From contig PMOF01000052.1 of the NCBI GenBank assembly GCA_003162495.1, positions 1-7,130 on the forward strand: 7,130 bases of DNA, in the 5' to 3' direction. How positions within the stretch are numbered: the first letter of the stretch is position 1; each line of letters begins with the position of its first letter. The position numbers were made by a program, and so were the translations under genes. Source of the DNA: Acidobacteriaceae bacterium. GTDB taxonomy: Bacteria; Acidobacteriota; Terriglobia; Terriglobales; Acidobacteriaceae. This document shows, piece after piece, positions 1 to 6,075 of this stretch. The notes under the pieces are model-generated. The model searched no databases, was not told the origin of the DNA, and saw nothing but the letters and a program-made list of their open reading frames with translations.

Positions 1-252
1 GCAGAAGATTTACAGCACATTTGCGAATGGATCGAACGCGACAACCCCGAGGCCGCCAGACGCGTTGCTCAAACGATCTACGAAGAGTGTGGCCGCCTGG
101 TGGATTTCCCTAATCTTGGACGGGCCAGCCGCCGCATGGCGGGTTGGCGCGAACTTACCTTCGCACCTCTGCCTCACATCGTCGTTTATCGGCTCGCACC
201 GAATGCGATTGAGATTTCGCGCATCTTCCACGGTGCGCAAGATTGGCCCTAG
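1..252 (+). CDS. RelE/ParE-family toxin, 5'-truncated by window edge
   Basis: Frame 1 is open from the first base to a TAG at 250-252 and gives 83 residues with no start codon, so the gene begins outside the window. The sequence has the layout of the RelE/ParE toxin family. An N-terminal helical part reads [18 protein letters not shown] (residues 2-19). It is followed by FPNLGR (36-41), a WREL strand (49-52), a PHIVVYRL strand (58-65) and the typical ending [14 protein letters not shown] (70-83). Family members usually have about 95-100 residues, so roughly 10-15 are missing. Known members are the toxin half of type II toxin-antitoxin modules. ParE types act on DNA gyrase and RelE types on ribosome-bound mRNA; the sequence does not decide between them. 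The antitoxin gene normally lies just upstream, here out of view. The gene was easy to miss because it lacks a start and overlaps a long open stretch in the mtnA frame. Confidence 0.87.
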   Translation, partial: AEDLQHICEWIERDNPEAARRVAQTIYEECGRLVDFPNLGRASRRMAGWRELTFAPLPHIVVYRLAPNAIEISRIFHGAQDWP

Positions 253-400
253 GTTTCACAGAGGGTCTGTTACAGGGCCGCACAAACGGGCTTCCTGTCG
301 TTTATTTCTTTCGCTTCGTGAAGCCGATTTCCGTCGAGATCACGTTGTCGATGAGAGGCTGTTTCCCTCCCGCTTCGTTCACCATTTACACTGGAACTGC

Positions 401-1450
401 ATGATTCCCACCCTCGCATGGACCCCTAACGGCGTCCGCTTCATCGATCAGACCAAGCTCCCTCTCGAGGAAAGCTACGTCCTCGCCACCACCTATGAAC
501 AAGTAGCCATCGTTATCGAGACAATGGTCGTCCGCGGCGCGCCGGCCATCGGCGTCTCCGCCGCGTACGGCATCGCCCTGGGCGCGCAGCGCACCACAGC
601 CCTCACGCCGCATCTCTTCGCCCCGGAATTCGACGCCATCTGCGCCCGGCTCGCCGCAACCCGCCCCACGGCCGTCAATCTTTTCTGGGCCATTGACCGC
701 ATGAAGCGCCTTTTTGCGGCTCTGCTTGAAGAAAACGCGACCCTCGAACAGATCAAGGAAAGAATCCTTGCTGAAGCGCACGCCATGTATGAGGAAGACA
801 TTGCCGCCTGCCGCACCATGGGCGCATTCGGCGCTGCGTTGCTTCCCGACCAAGGCGCAGTCCTTACTCATTGCAACGCCGGCGCACTCGCCACCTGCGG
901 CTACGGCACCGCCCTCGGCGTTATCCGCTCTGCCGTTGAGCAGGGCAAGCGCATTCACGTCTTCGCCGATGAAACCCGTCCCTTCCTGCAAGGCGCGCGC
1001 CTCACCGCCTGGGAACTGATGGCCGACAACATTCCCACCACAGTCATCTGCGACAACATGGCCGCCAGCCTCATGCGCGCCGGCCGCATCCAGGCCGTGG
1101 TCGTCGGCGCAGACCGCATCGCCGCCAACGGCGACACCGCCAACAAGATCGGCACCTACAACGTCGCCATCCTCGCCAAAGAACACGGCATCCCGTTCTA
1201 CGTGGCCGCGCCCTGGTCCACCATCGACATCGCCACCGCCACCGGCGATGCCATTCCCATCGAGGAGCGCGCCGCAATCGAAGTCACTCACCACGGCGGC
1301 AAGCAGCTCACCCCCGACGGCGTTGGCATCTGCAACCCCGCCTTCGATGTGACCCCCGCCAAATACATCACCGCCATCGTCACCGAACGCGGCGTCCTCC
1401 GCGCACCCTACGCCGAATCCCTGCGCGAGATGGAATTGGTAGCAAACTAG
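401..1450 (+). CDS. mtnA: S-methyl-5-thioribose-1-phosphate isomerase
   Basis: The 349-residue product converts 5-methylthioribose-1-phosphate to 5-methylthioribulose-1-phosphate in the cytosolic methionine salvage pathway. Family motifs appear in order: [15 protein letters not shown] from residue 43, [18 protein letters not shown] around 156-173, [17 protein letters not shown] from 190, and [19 protein letters not shown] around 234-252. Cys158 and Asp238 match the catalytic Cys160/Asp240 pair described for the Bacillus subtilis enzyme. Length is normal for the family. The frame is open for 112 codons upstream, back through the toxin gene, but ATG 401 is the first ATG, GTG or TTG in frame after the toxin stop, and the enzyme's typical N-terminus ([16 protein letters not shown]) starts there. 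Only a weak GGAA precedes it. The family is related to eIF2B-alpha and can be misnamed as such, but the catalytic pair makes the isomerase call firm. No other salvage gene is in view. Confidence 0.96.
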   Translation: MIPTLAWTPNGVRFIDQTKLPLEESYVLATTYEQVAIVIETMVVRGAPAIGVSAAYGIALGAQRTTALTPHLFAPEFDAICARLAATRPTAVNLFWAIDRMKRLFAALLEENATLEQIKERILAEAHAMYEEDIAACRTMGAFGAALLPDQGAVLTHCNAGALATCGYGTALGVIRSAVEQGKRIHVFADETRPFLQGARLTAWELMADNIPTTVICDNMAASLMRAGRIQAVVVGADRIAANGDTANKIGTYNVAILAKEHGIPFYVAAPWSTIDIATATGDAIPIEERAAIEVTHHGGKQLTPDGVGICNPAFDVTPAKYITAIVTERGVLRAPYAESLREMELVAN

Positions 1451-1466
1451 CCCAGGTGCGCAACGG

Positions 1467-1802
1467 TTGTCCCCACAGTCTACCCAAGCGTCTAAATTGA
1501 TAAGCGTGGCACTTCCCCGCCCGTCCGTCTTTCGTCTCCGCCGGCGCTCGCTCGTCCGCGGCGTCGCGCTGTCTCTGGGAGCCTTCGCCGCCAGCCTCCG
1601 CCTCGCCGGATTCCCCGATATCAACGCGCTCCACGGTTCACGCTGGCAGATGCTCGTAGCCCTCTTCGCCGCGTGGGGCATGCTCGAAACCGCCCGCTGC
1701 CTCAACCGCAAATGGAGCCTCTACCACGCCGGCGTCCTCATCCTCCTCTACTCCGAACTCATGATCCTCGCGCTGGTTGTCTTCCTCTGCCTCTATCCCT
1801 GA
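1467..1802 (+). CDS. Small membrane protein of unknown function
   Basis: I do not recognise this 111-residue protein. It is basic at the N-terminus (RLRRRSLVR, about 23-31) and has three hydrophobic stretches at roughly 30-48, 60-76 and 85-110. The last is the longest (GVLILLYSELMILALVVF). This suggests an inner-membrane protein with two or three helices. Cysteines at 78 and 108 have no recognisable motif. It starts 16 bases after the mtnA stop on the same strand, so it may be co-transcribed with mtnA. The start is uncertain. TTG 1467 has AGGTG at 1454-1458 with an 8-base gap, while TTG 1497 and GTG 1506 are in-frame alternatives without a ribosome binding site; GTG 1506 would give 98 residues. 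Strong C at third codon positions, as in mtnA, supports it being real. Confidence 0.6.
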   Translation: MSPQSTQASKLISVALPRPSVFRLRRRSLVRGVALSLGAFAASLRLAGFPDINALHGSRWQMLVALFAAWGMLETARCLNRKWSLYHAGVLILLYSELMILALVVFLCLYP

Positions 1803-1959
1803 ACCTTCCGCAACGCAATCCTTCCTGTCTGCGCAAGATGAAAGCCCCCGCGCAACCATTTTTCCAATTCCACTGGCTCGCCGATCCCGTGTACGATGGG
1901 CAGACCACTCGATTGTGCCCCGCCATCGACGGCCCGGCAATCTCACGCTGCACATGATC

Positions 1960-1964
1960 GGAGG
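1960..1964 (+). promoter_or_regulatory. Ribosome binding site of mscL
   Basis: A perfect GGAGG lies five bases before ATG 1970. It fixes the mscL start and is one of the strongest Shine-Dalgarno matches in the window. Confidence 0.85.
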
Positions 1965-1969
1965 AAGCT

Positions 1970-2365
1970 ATGCTAAAAGGATTTCGAGATTTCGTCTTGC
2001 GCGGAAACGTCGTGGACTTGGCAGTGGCTGTCATCATCGGCGCGGCCTTCAATGCCATCGTCACCTCGATGGTCAAAGACGTGTTGACCCAGTTCATCGC
2101 CGCCATCGTGGGCAAGCCGGACTTCAGTGGCGTCGTCGTAAAGGTGCATGGCACCCCCATTATGATCGGCAACTTTCTCAACGCCGCTATCTCGTTTCTC
2201 ATCGTGGCCAGCGTGGTCTATTTTGGAGTGGTCCTGCCCCTCAACCACCTCATGTCCCGAATCAAGAAGCCCGCGCCGCCGGCCACCAAGCCCTGCCCCG
2301 AGTGCCTGAGCGAAATTCCCATCGCCGCCCGCCGCTGCGCCCACTGCGCCCAGCCGGTAGCGTAG
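1970..2365 (+). CDS. mscL: Large-conductance mechanosensitive channel with C-terminal zinc ribbon
   Basis: The 131-residue product is MscL, a homopentameric inner-membrane channel that opens under membrane tension to release solutes on hypo-osmotic shock. The N-terminus MLKGFRDFVLRGNVVDLAVA is the canonical amphipathic helix and start of TM1. TM1 runs about 14-46 (VIIGAAFNAIVTSMVKDVL), the periplasmic loop about 47-65, and TM2 about 66-90 (GNFLNAAISFLIVASVVYF). A cytoplasmic segment with IKKP follows. The usual end of MscL is a short charged helix that bundles in the pentamer. Here residues 109-126 instead read CPECLSEIPIAARRCAHC, a CxxC-x10-CxxC zinc ribbon with Cys109, 112, 123 and 126. Zinc binding and a sensing or interaction role are inference. 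The gene appears monocistronic and is separated by 167 bases from the gene upstream. The last 48 bases recur in degraded form near 4258. Confidence 0.96.
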   Translation: MLKGFRDFVLRGNVVDLAVAVIIGAAFNAIVTSMVKDVLTQFIAAIVGKPDFSGVVVKVHGTPIMIGNFLNAAISFLIVASVVYFGVVLPLNHLMSRIKKPAPPATKPCPECLSEIPIAARRCAHCAQPVA

Positions 2366-2402
2366 AGGCTGCCGTGGGTCAGTCTGAGTCCTTTCTGCAG
2401 CG
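2318..2402 (+). repeat. Direct repeat copy A (mscL 3' end plus flank)
   Basis: This stretch covers the last 15 codons of mscL, its stop codon and 37 bases beyond. It matches 4258-4338 in the same orientation. The first 63 bases align without gaps with five differences (at 2337, 2353, 2365, 2373 and 2378). The match then continues with one 1-base and one 3-base gap up to AGCG at 2399-2402. It is the intact copy. With its partner it brackets the secreted-protein gene. Confidence 0.88.
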
Positions 2403-2555
2403 ACTGTCGTTATTGGGAGTTCCATTTTTAAATTGACTGCGCCGCAGTTGCGATTTCTGCTGCGAGTAATGTCCGAATGACCGACCACAACCGGAACCCC
2501 TTGTCCGGGCTCGTCGGAGGGCATTTTCGGCTCAATTGGCATCCTCATTTGCTGT

Positions 2556-2584
2556 GCCGCGCTCTGACTAAGTCAGAGCGCGGC
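2556..2584. repeat. Perfect inverted repeat, 14-base arms
   Basis: Arms at 2556-2569 and 2571-2584 (GCCGCGCTCTGACT and its exact complement) surround one base, A2570. As RNA this gives a 13-bp GC-rich stem with a TAA loop. No T-run follows on either strand, so it is not a textbook intrinsic terminator. It could stop read-through from mscL, insulate the promoter that starts three bases later, or be a protein-binding or dispersed palindrome. The structure is certain and the role is not. Confidence 0.85.
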
Positions 2585-2586
2585 CA

Positions 2587-2615
2587 TTGACATCCGCAAA
2601 ATTATGCGGTAGGTT
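2587..2615 (+). promoter_or_regulatory. Candidate sigma70-type promoter with spacer dyad
   Basis: TTGACA at 2587-2592 is a perfect -35 consensus. Exactly 17 bases later lies TAGGTT (2610-2615), a weak -10 with T, A and final T conserved. The spacer contains CCGCA-N6-TGCGG (2594-2609), an inverted repeat where a repressor or activator could bind. It points at the secreted-protein gene and would give a leader of about 175 bases. The -35 and spacing are good and the -10 is poor, so this is a candidate only. Confidence 0.45.
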
Positions 2616-2786
2616 TTGGGGGCCCCTTTCCGACGATTGTCAGACAAAGCGACACACCAATTCTCCAATCTCAAAAGTAAAAGCGACGCATTGCGACGAA
2701 CCAACTGGCGATGCGAGCCGGATTCACAACTCTGATGTTGGCGGATGGGCGATTCTCCCAAACAGTCGATCCGAGATCAAATCACA

Positions 2787-2791
2787 GGAGG
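2787..2791 (+). promoter_or_regulatory. Ribosome binding site selecting ATG 2797
   Basis: GGAGG precedes two consecutive ATG codons at 2794 and 2797. The gap is two bases to the first and five to the second, so the second is the better start. It places the signal peptide at the very N-terminus. Confidence 0.8.
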
Positions 2792-2796
2792 GAATG

Positions 2797-4113
2797 ATGC
2801 TCAGAAAAAAGTGCAGCCTAGTCGGTCTGGCCATTCTGGTGGTTGCCGCATCCGCGCTGACCACCTCTGCTCAAACAGCGATTGCCAATAGACAACTGCC
2901 AGCCACCACTCTGCTAACGATGAAGCCCCAACACCCCAGCCAGAATTTGAAGAGATATGGCGCCTCGAAAAACGGCGGAATTCAATCCGCCGTTTCTTCC
3001 GGAATCCCAGGCATCGACAGCATCGTCAACTGGAGCGATCAATTTATTTCCCCAGGGTATGACTCGAACGGCAATCCGCAATCGGTCTGGCCCTACACGA
3101 TGGTCGGGAACTCGCCGCAATCCGGACAGAGCGCGTCGATAACGGCTCCGGTTGTGCCTGTTACCGTACAGCTGCTGGGACCCGACGGCAGTGTGGCGTT
3201 AACCTTCGGTCCAGACGGGAAAGTCATCAACGCTGCTCTTCAGTCTCCCGAATTTGTCCCGAACGTGTATACCAACGGTCAAGGTCAGTTTAACGATCAG
3301 ATGATGCGGGCGGAGTTCGCGAACCAGCTACATGGCGGAGCCGAGTCAGACTGGCATACCACCCTGCATCCCAAACTCCGAACTGCGAGAACCATCAAAG
3401 TTCCGTTTCTTACTACAGGCGGGACGGCCGCTTGGTATTTCTTTGCAAATGCAGCAGGACAGCCGGTGTTGGTGGCGATCGATGACATTACCTTCGAGAA
3501 CTTGCTTTTCCCCGCGACCTACCCGTTTGACAGCAGCACCCCCGTGGGAGCCGCTGAGCTGGCAGGCGATATCACCACCCGCGATATGTCCAGCTTTCTC
3601 TTCAACAACACCGTGTTGTTCGCGGGTAACATTAACAATTGCTGCATTATCGGCTTCCACACCTATGACTTCGAACCCGGAACTGCAAAGAACGGAAACC
3701 TTCCGCGGCTCTACGTGCTGAACTACTCCAGTTGGCTCTCGCCTGGGCTTTTCCTCTTTGGTTTCGAGGACATGACTCCCTGGAGCCATGAGATGGCCGA
3801 GACCTTCAATGATCCCTTCGGAAACAATCTGACACCCTGGTGGTTGAGTGTCGATCCGTTTACCGGCGGTGGAAATTGCCAAAATGACCTCGAAGTGGGC
3901 GATGTGGTTGAGGTCCTTGACTCGCTGAACCCGGTCTCTACGATTCCGGGCAATGGGCTTACTTATCACCCACAAAACGTCGCTCTGTTCCCGTGGTTCG
4001 CGTTCGAGTCGCCTTCACCGGCAAGCCTGGGGGCTTACAGCTTCCCAGACGAAACAACGTTGATGTCTCTTTCTCCGGGGCCGCTGCTTCCTGGCTGCGT
4101 AGCCGCGCCTTAG
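2797..4113 (+). CDS. Secreted protein of unknown function with HExxE motif
   Basis: The 438-residue product starts with a Sec signal peptide: basic LRKK, a hydrophobic core about 8-20 (LVGLAILVVAASA) and a likely cut near TSAQ at 23-26. The mature protein should leave the cytoplasm. Visible landmarks are QFNDQMMRAEF (164-174), WHTTLHP (186-192), NNCCIIGFHTYDF with Cys282-Cys283 and His288, SHEMAETFNDPFGN (330-343) and CQNDLEVGD (361-369). His331, Glu332 and Glu335 form an HExxE that recalls zinc metallopeptidases, with Asp339, Glu366, Asp369 and His288 as possible further ligands or structural residues. I recall similar SHExxE...DPF...LEVGD arrangements in uncharacterised secreted bacterial proteins but cannot name a family. 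Peptidase activity is inference. The gene stands alone between direct repeats at 2318-2402 and 4258-4338. It has a strong ribosome binding site and a candidate promoter far upstream. Confidence 0.85.
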   Translation: MLRKKCSLVGLAILVVAASALTTSAQTAIANRQLPATTLLTMKPQHPSQNLKRYGASKNGGIQSAVSSGIPGIDSIVNWSDQFISPGYDSNGNPQSVWPYTMVGNSPQSGQSASITAPVVPVTVQLLGPDGSVALTFGPDGKVINAALQSPEFVPNVYTNGQGQFNDQMMRAEFANQLHGGAESDWHTTLHPKLRTARTIKVPFLTTGGTAAWYFFANAAGQPVLVAIDDITFENLLFPATYPFDSSTPVGAAELAGDITTRDMSSFLFNNTVLFAGNINNCCIIGFHTYDFEPGTAKNGNLPRLYVLNYSSWLSPGLFLFGFEDMTPWSHEMAETFNDPFGNNLTPWWLSVDPFTGGGNCQNDLEVGDVVEVLDSLNPVSTIPGNGLTYHPQNVALFPWFAFESPSPASLGAYSFPDETTLMSLSPGPLLPGCVAAP

Positions 4114-4236
4114 GACCCTGCTGCGCGGGCGCGCCGTGGACTTTCAACCCGAAGCATAACGATCGCCAGTTGCGCGGGAGGACAACCTGCCGCGTATGCG
4201 CGAGTGCAGCGTCGTTTTTGTTACCGGCTCCAACGA

Positions 4237-4305
4237 TGCCCGGAAGGTCTATCCCAACCCATCGCCGCCCGCCGCTTCGCCCACTGCGCCCAACCGGTAG
4301 CGTAA
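4237..4305 (+). pseudogene. Decayed 3' fragment of mscL (zinc-ribbon end)
   Basis: Read from 4237, this stretch gives CPEGLSQ-PIAARRFAHCAQPVA and a TAA stop. Intact mscL at 2294-2365 gives CPECLSEIPIAARRCAHCAQPVA and a TAG stop. Two of the four zinc-ligand cysteines are lost (Cys112 to Gly, Cys123 to Phe), and one Ile codon is deleted. No start codon, ribosome binding site or transmembrane part lies in frame upstream, so it is a remnant and not a gene. From 4258 onward the DNA identity is about 92% over 63 bases. Upstream of that point identity falls to about 13 of 21 bases, so the 5' limit is uncertain. Confidence 0.75.
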
Positions 4306-4338
4306 AGGCTGCAGTGGTTCAATTGAGTCCTTTCAGCG
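4258..4338 (+). repeat. Direct repeat copy B (degraded)
   Basis: This is the partner of 2318-2402, same orientation, about 1.94 kb downstream. It includes the fragment's stop codon and 33 bases beyond it. Because similarity continues past the stop, it reflects copied DNA and not just a shared protein motif. Both copies flank the secreted-protein gene. Confidence 0.88.
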
Positions 4339-4410
4339 CCCGGAACCAACGATTCGACCTTTGAGTTGCCTTAATGAGCGCTGTGGGCTCTTGGAACCAG
4401 CACGATCTCA

Positions 4411-4422
4411 ATTTGTACAAAT
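4411..4422. repeat. Palindrome ATTTGTACAAAT
   Basis: A perfect 12-base AT-rich dyad lies in a GC-rich gap, 161 bases before the start of the 4584 gene. Its form is like a binding site for a dimeric regulator. A 12-base palindrome can also arise by chance, and no clear promoter overlaps it. Confidence 0.5.
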
Positions 4423-4583
4423 CGTCGGCGGTGCGCAACATGTTGATAGCTGTCAAGTCGAAGGTAATCGGAATGTCCGGAAACTAGAATTCAGCCCAGC
4501 CAGGACAATGAACCGGCTGTACAATTCATTCACGCCAATCTGGCGGCTGAGGTCGCGATCCGAATCTCTCTCGGAGGCACGTC

Positions 4584-5132
4584 ATGAGTTTGCCGCTCAA
4601 ACTCCTTCTTGGCTCTTCCGTTGTTCTCGTGTCGACATACGCTTCTTTGCTAGGCTGGCAGCAGTGGACCGATTCTCACCGGATCATTGCCGGCCCGCAG
4701 AACCAAAGCGCGTTTTACCGGGTTTACGACCCTGAAGAGATTCTCAAGCGTTTCCGTTCTCCAAAGGAGGGGTATGGTGAGGGGTTCAACTCTGGCGCTG
4801 TTCAAGACACGGAATTCATTCGCCATTCCAAGAGCTTCGAGCGTGAATTCACGATTGAATCCCGCCGTAAGACAGAACTCGTTGCCGCAATCGACCAACA
4901 AATCCAGAATGAATTGCAGCTCCCGGGCACTCACCCGGTCAATCGAGTCGAAGAGCCGAGCGGTAATTTCAAGTACAACTACACCACTCCAAATGGCGGT
5001 GGCTTCATCGTTGTTCATTTGCCGGTATACTGCCCGGTCCAGCGGAACATGGCATTACCGGACGGACTTGAAGATCTCTGCCTGAAGATCAATCTTGAAG
5101 AGACCTGGAATCGCCCCACATCCCGCGATTGA
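4584..5132 (+). CDS. Membrane-anchored or exported protein of unknown function
   Basis: I do not recognise this 182-residue protein. A hydrophobic N-terminal segment at about 3-25 (LKLLLGSSVVLVSTYASLLGW) is either a signal anchor or a signal peptide without an obvious cut site. The rest is hydrophilic and should lie outside the inner membrane. It includes a charged helix-like stretch around 79-110 (KSFEREFTIESRRKTELVAA and following residues). Near the C-terminus a strand-like part reads GGGFIVVHLPVYC. Cys150 and Cys166 could form a disulfide in the periplasm. GGAGG at 4573-4577, six bases before ATG 4584, fixes the start. It appears monocistronic. The real protein-like composition and strong ribosome binding site support the gene; no function can be assigned. 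Confidence 0.75.
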   Translation: MSLPLKLLLGSSVVLVSTYASLLGWQQWTDSHRIIAGPQNQSAFYRVYDPEEILKRFRSPKEGYGEGFNSGAVQDTEFIRHSKSFEREFTIESRRKTELVAAIDQQIQNELQLPGTHPVNRVEEPSGNFKYNYTTPNGGGFIVVHLPVYCPVQRNMALPDGLEDLCLKINLEETWNRPTSRD

Positions 5133-5141
5133 CTGGGCAAA

Positions 5142-5306
5142 TCATCCCGCAGCGCCGCCAACCCTGTGCTTCCCACCCATGTTGACCATGGTTTCGCGAT
5201 TTTGCGCGATGGAGCGCTGCAACTCAATGGTGATTATCTCTTCCTTGGTGCTGCCCTGCAAGACCGCCAGCGGGCTAGAGCCGCACGGACTCGATAAGAG
5301 CCCCAT
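5142..5306 (-). CDS. Possible small protein on the minus strand, 54 residues
   Basis: On the minus strand, ATG at 5306-5304 opens a 54-codon frame ending in TGA at 5144-5142. The product contains STKEEIITIELQRSIAQNRE (about 18-37) and then METMVNMGGK-like residues (ETMVNMGGKHR at 37-47), which read as an ordinary amphipathic helix. About 76% of third positions are G or C. The plus-strand frame sharing those third positions (from 5095) would give a Cys/Met/Pro-rich chain that looks like a shadow, so the minus strand is the better reading. The frame fits tightly, 9 bases from the stop of the convergent gene and 31 bases from the GTG of the divergent cytochrome gene. A TAG lies upstream in frame and I see no ribosome binding site. 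It could be a small gene, leaderless, or a remnant. No family is recognised. Confidence 0.4.
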   Translation of the reverse strand: MGLLSSPCGSSPLAVLQGSTKEEIITIELQRSIAQNRETMVNMGGKHRVGGAAG

Positions 5307-5337
5307 CGTCGTGGGCGAAGTGTGCTAATCTGGCCGC

Positions 5338-6075
5338 GTGGCAGCGGTTTCTCAGCTTGAAAAGACCAAGACTCACCGTCACTCCGCAGTGGTGCGCGTG
5401 ACGCATTGGCTCACGTTCGTCGCTTTCGTTGCCTTGCTCGTTACCGGCGGCGAAATCGTCATCTCGCACCCGCGATTCTACTGGGGCGAAGTGGGAAATG
5501 TGAACACTCACCCGCTGTTCGTCATCCCCATTCCAGCTTCGCGCGACACGGTCCCTACGGGTTACGGCTATGTGATGCCCGATCAGAACGGCTGGAGCCG
5601 GTATTTGCACTTCGAAGCCGCGTGGGTTCTTCTGCTGGCTGGGCTTGTGTATGGAATCTACGGCCTGTGGAGCGGGCATTTCCGCAAAAATCTGATTCCG
5701 GCGCGCAGGGATTGGAAGTGGCGCGCCTATCGGGATCGCATGGCGAAGTATATGCGCCGCGAGCGAGCCGATCGCGCGGAAGAAGGCGCCTATAACGTGC
5801 TTCAGCGGACTGCGTATCTGGTCGTAATCCTGGTACTGTTCCCGCTGATCATCTGGACTGGCCTCGCCATGTCGCCTTCGTTCACGTCTGCGTTTCCGGC
5901 GACGGCCGCGCTGCTCGGCGGCCGGCAATCCGCGCGCACCATTCACTTCTTTGTCTCGTGGCTTCTGGTGCTCTTTCTCATCGTCCACGTGACGATGGTT
6001 GCGCTATCGGGGTTCTGGAGCCGCATGCGAGCCATGATTACGGGTTACACGCGCGATCCCGAGGAGGACCGATGA
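5338..6075 (+). CDS. Four-helix cytochrome b (b561/formate dehydrogenase gamma-like) subunit
   Basis: The 245-residue product is an integral membrane haem protein, expected to pass electrons between quinone and the molybdoenzyme encoded next. Four membrane helices are visible at about 25-43, 92-111, 155-178 and 203-223. Histidines in the right places for two b haems are His23 (RVTHWLT) at the start of TM1, His91 (YLHFEAAWV) at TM2, and His203 and His217 (IHFFVSWLLVLFLIVHVTM) in TM4. A long loop (44-88) joins TM1 and TM2, and a very basic segment (115-147) joins TM2 and TM3. The start is GTG 5338; no good ribosome binding site precedes it, but later starts would cut into the first haem helix. 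Its TGA overlaps the ATG of the next gene (ATGA), so the two are translationally coupled. It is closer to the di-haem cytochrome b family than to the six-helix YedZ/MsrQ partner of MsrP. Confidence 0.88.
   Translation: MAAVSQLEKTKTHRHSAVVRVTHWLTFVAFVALLVTGGEIVISHPRFYWGEVGNVNTHPLFVIPIPASRDTVPTGYGYVMPDQNGWSRYLHFEAAWVLLLAGLVYGIYGLWSGHFRKNLIPARRDWKWRAYRDRMAKYMRRERADRAEEGAYNVLQRTAYLVVILVLFPLIIWTGLAMSPSFTSAFPATAALLGGRQSARTIHFFVSWLLVLFLIVHVTMVALSGFWSRMRAMITGYTRDPEEDR

Larger units (their letters stand above)
2366..2796. other. Intergenic region between mscL and the secreted-protein gene
   Basis: This 431-base gap has no convincing gene. It holds the 3' part of direct repeat A (to 2402), an AT-rich patch around 2421-2435, a perfect inverted repeat at 2556-2584, a promoter-like element at 2587-2615 and then a leader of roughly 175 bases before the ribosome binding site at 2787. 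The frame of the downstream gene stays open back to a TTG at 2587. The encoded residues there do not look like protein, and the signal peptide begins only at 2797. I see no T-rich terminator for mscL. Confidence 0.6.
4114..4583. other. Intergenic region with mscL remnant and palindrome
   Basis: This 470-base gap holds no intact gene that I can support. It contains the decayed mscL 3' fragment (4237-4305) within direct repeat B, a 12-base palindrome at 4411-4422, and -10-like hexamers TAGAAT (4485-4490) and TACAAT (4520-4525) without good -35 partners. A ribosome binding site for the next gene lies at 4573-4577. The stretch 4121-4143 resembles the LRGNVVDL codons of mscL, but I do not count that as part of the remnant. 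Confidence 0.6.

Noticed and set aside
386..1711. Long minus-strand open frame (441 codons) opposite mtnA
   Set aside because: It is antisense to a certain gene. Its Gly/Ala/Asp/Val-rich residues are those expected from the reverse of a gene with strong C at third positions.
1868..1897. Promoter before mscL with TACGAT (1892-1897) as -10
   Set aside because: The upstream hexamer at the right distance matches TTGACA at only two or three positions, so it is not better than chance.
1777..2436. 219-codon plus-strand frame across mscL
   Set aside because: It is an out-of-frame shadow of mscL; the Arg/His/Pro-rich composition is an artefact.
4121..4143. LRGRAVDF-like codons resembling the MscL N-terminus LRGNVVDL, as a possible 5' part of the decayed mscL copy
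   Set aside because: About 18 of 25 bases match, but similarity stops at once on both sides. CTGCGCGG-type words are common here (another at 4170), and a 180-base internal deletion would be needed. Chance is likely.
3993..4364. 123-codon plus-strand frame over the end of the secreted gene and the repeat
   Set aside because: It overlaps the true gene out of frame and reads the mscL remnant in the wrong frame.
5133..5297. Plus-strand frame after the TGA of the 4584 gene, open for 54 codons, as stop-codon read-through or a selenocysteine site
   Set aside because: Third-position GC is only about half, no stem-loop of the expected type follows the TGA, and the opposite strand reads better as protein.
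5275..5988. 237-codon minus-strand frame opposite the cytochrome gene
   Set aside because: The plus strand has clear membrane helices and haem histidines. The minus product is charged, low-complexity and has no recognisable domain.
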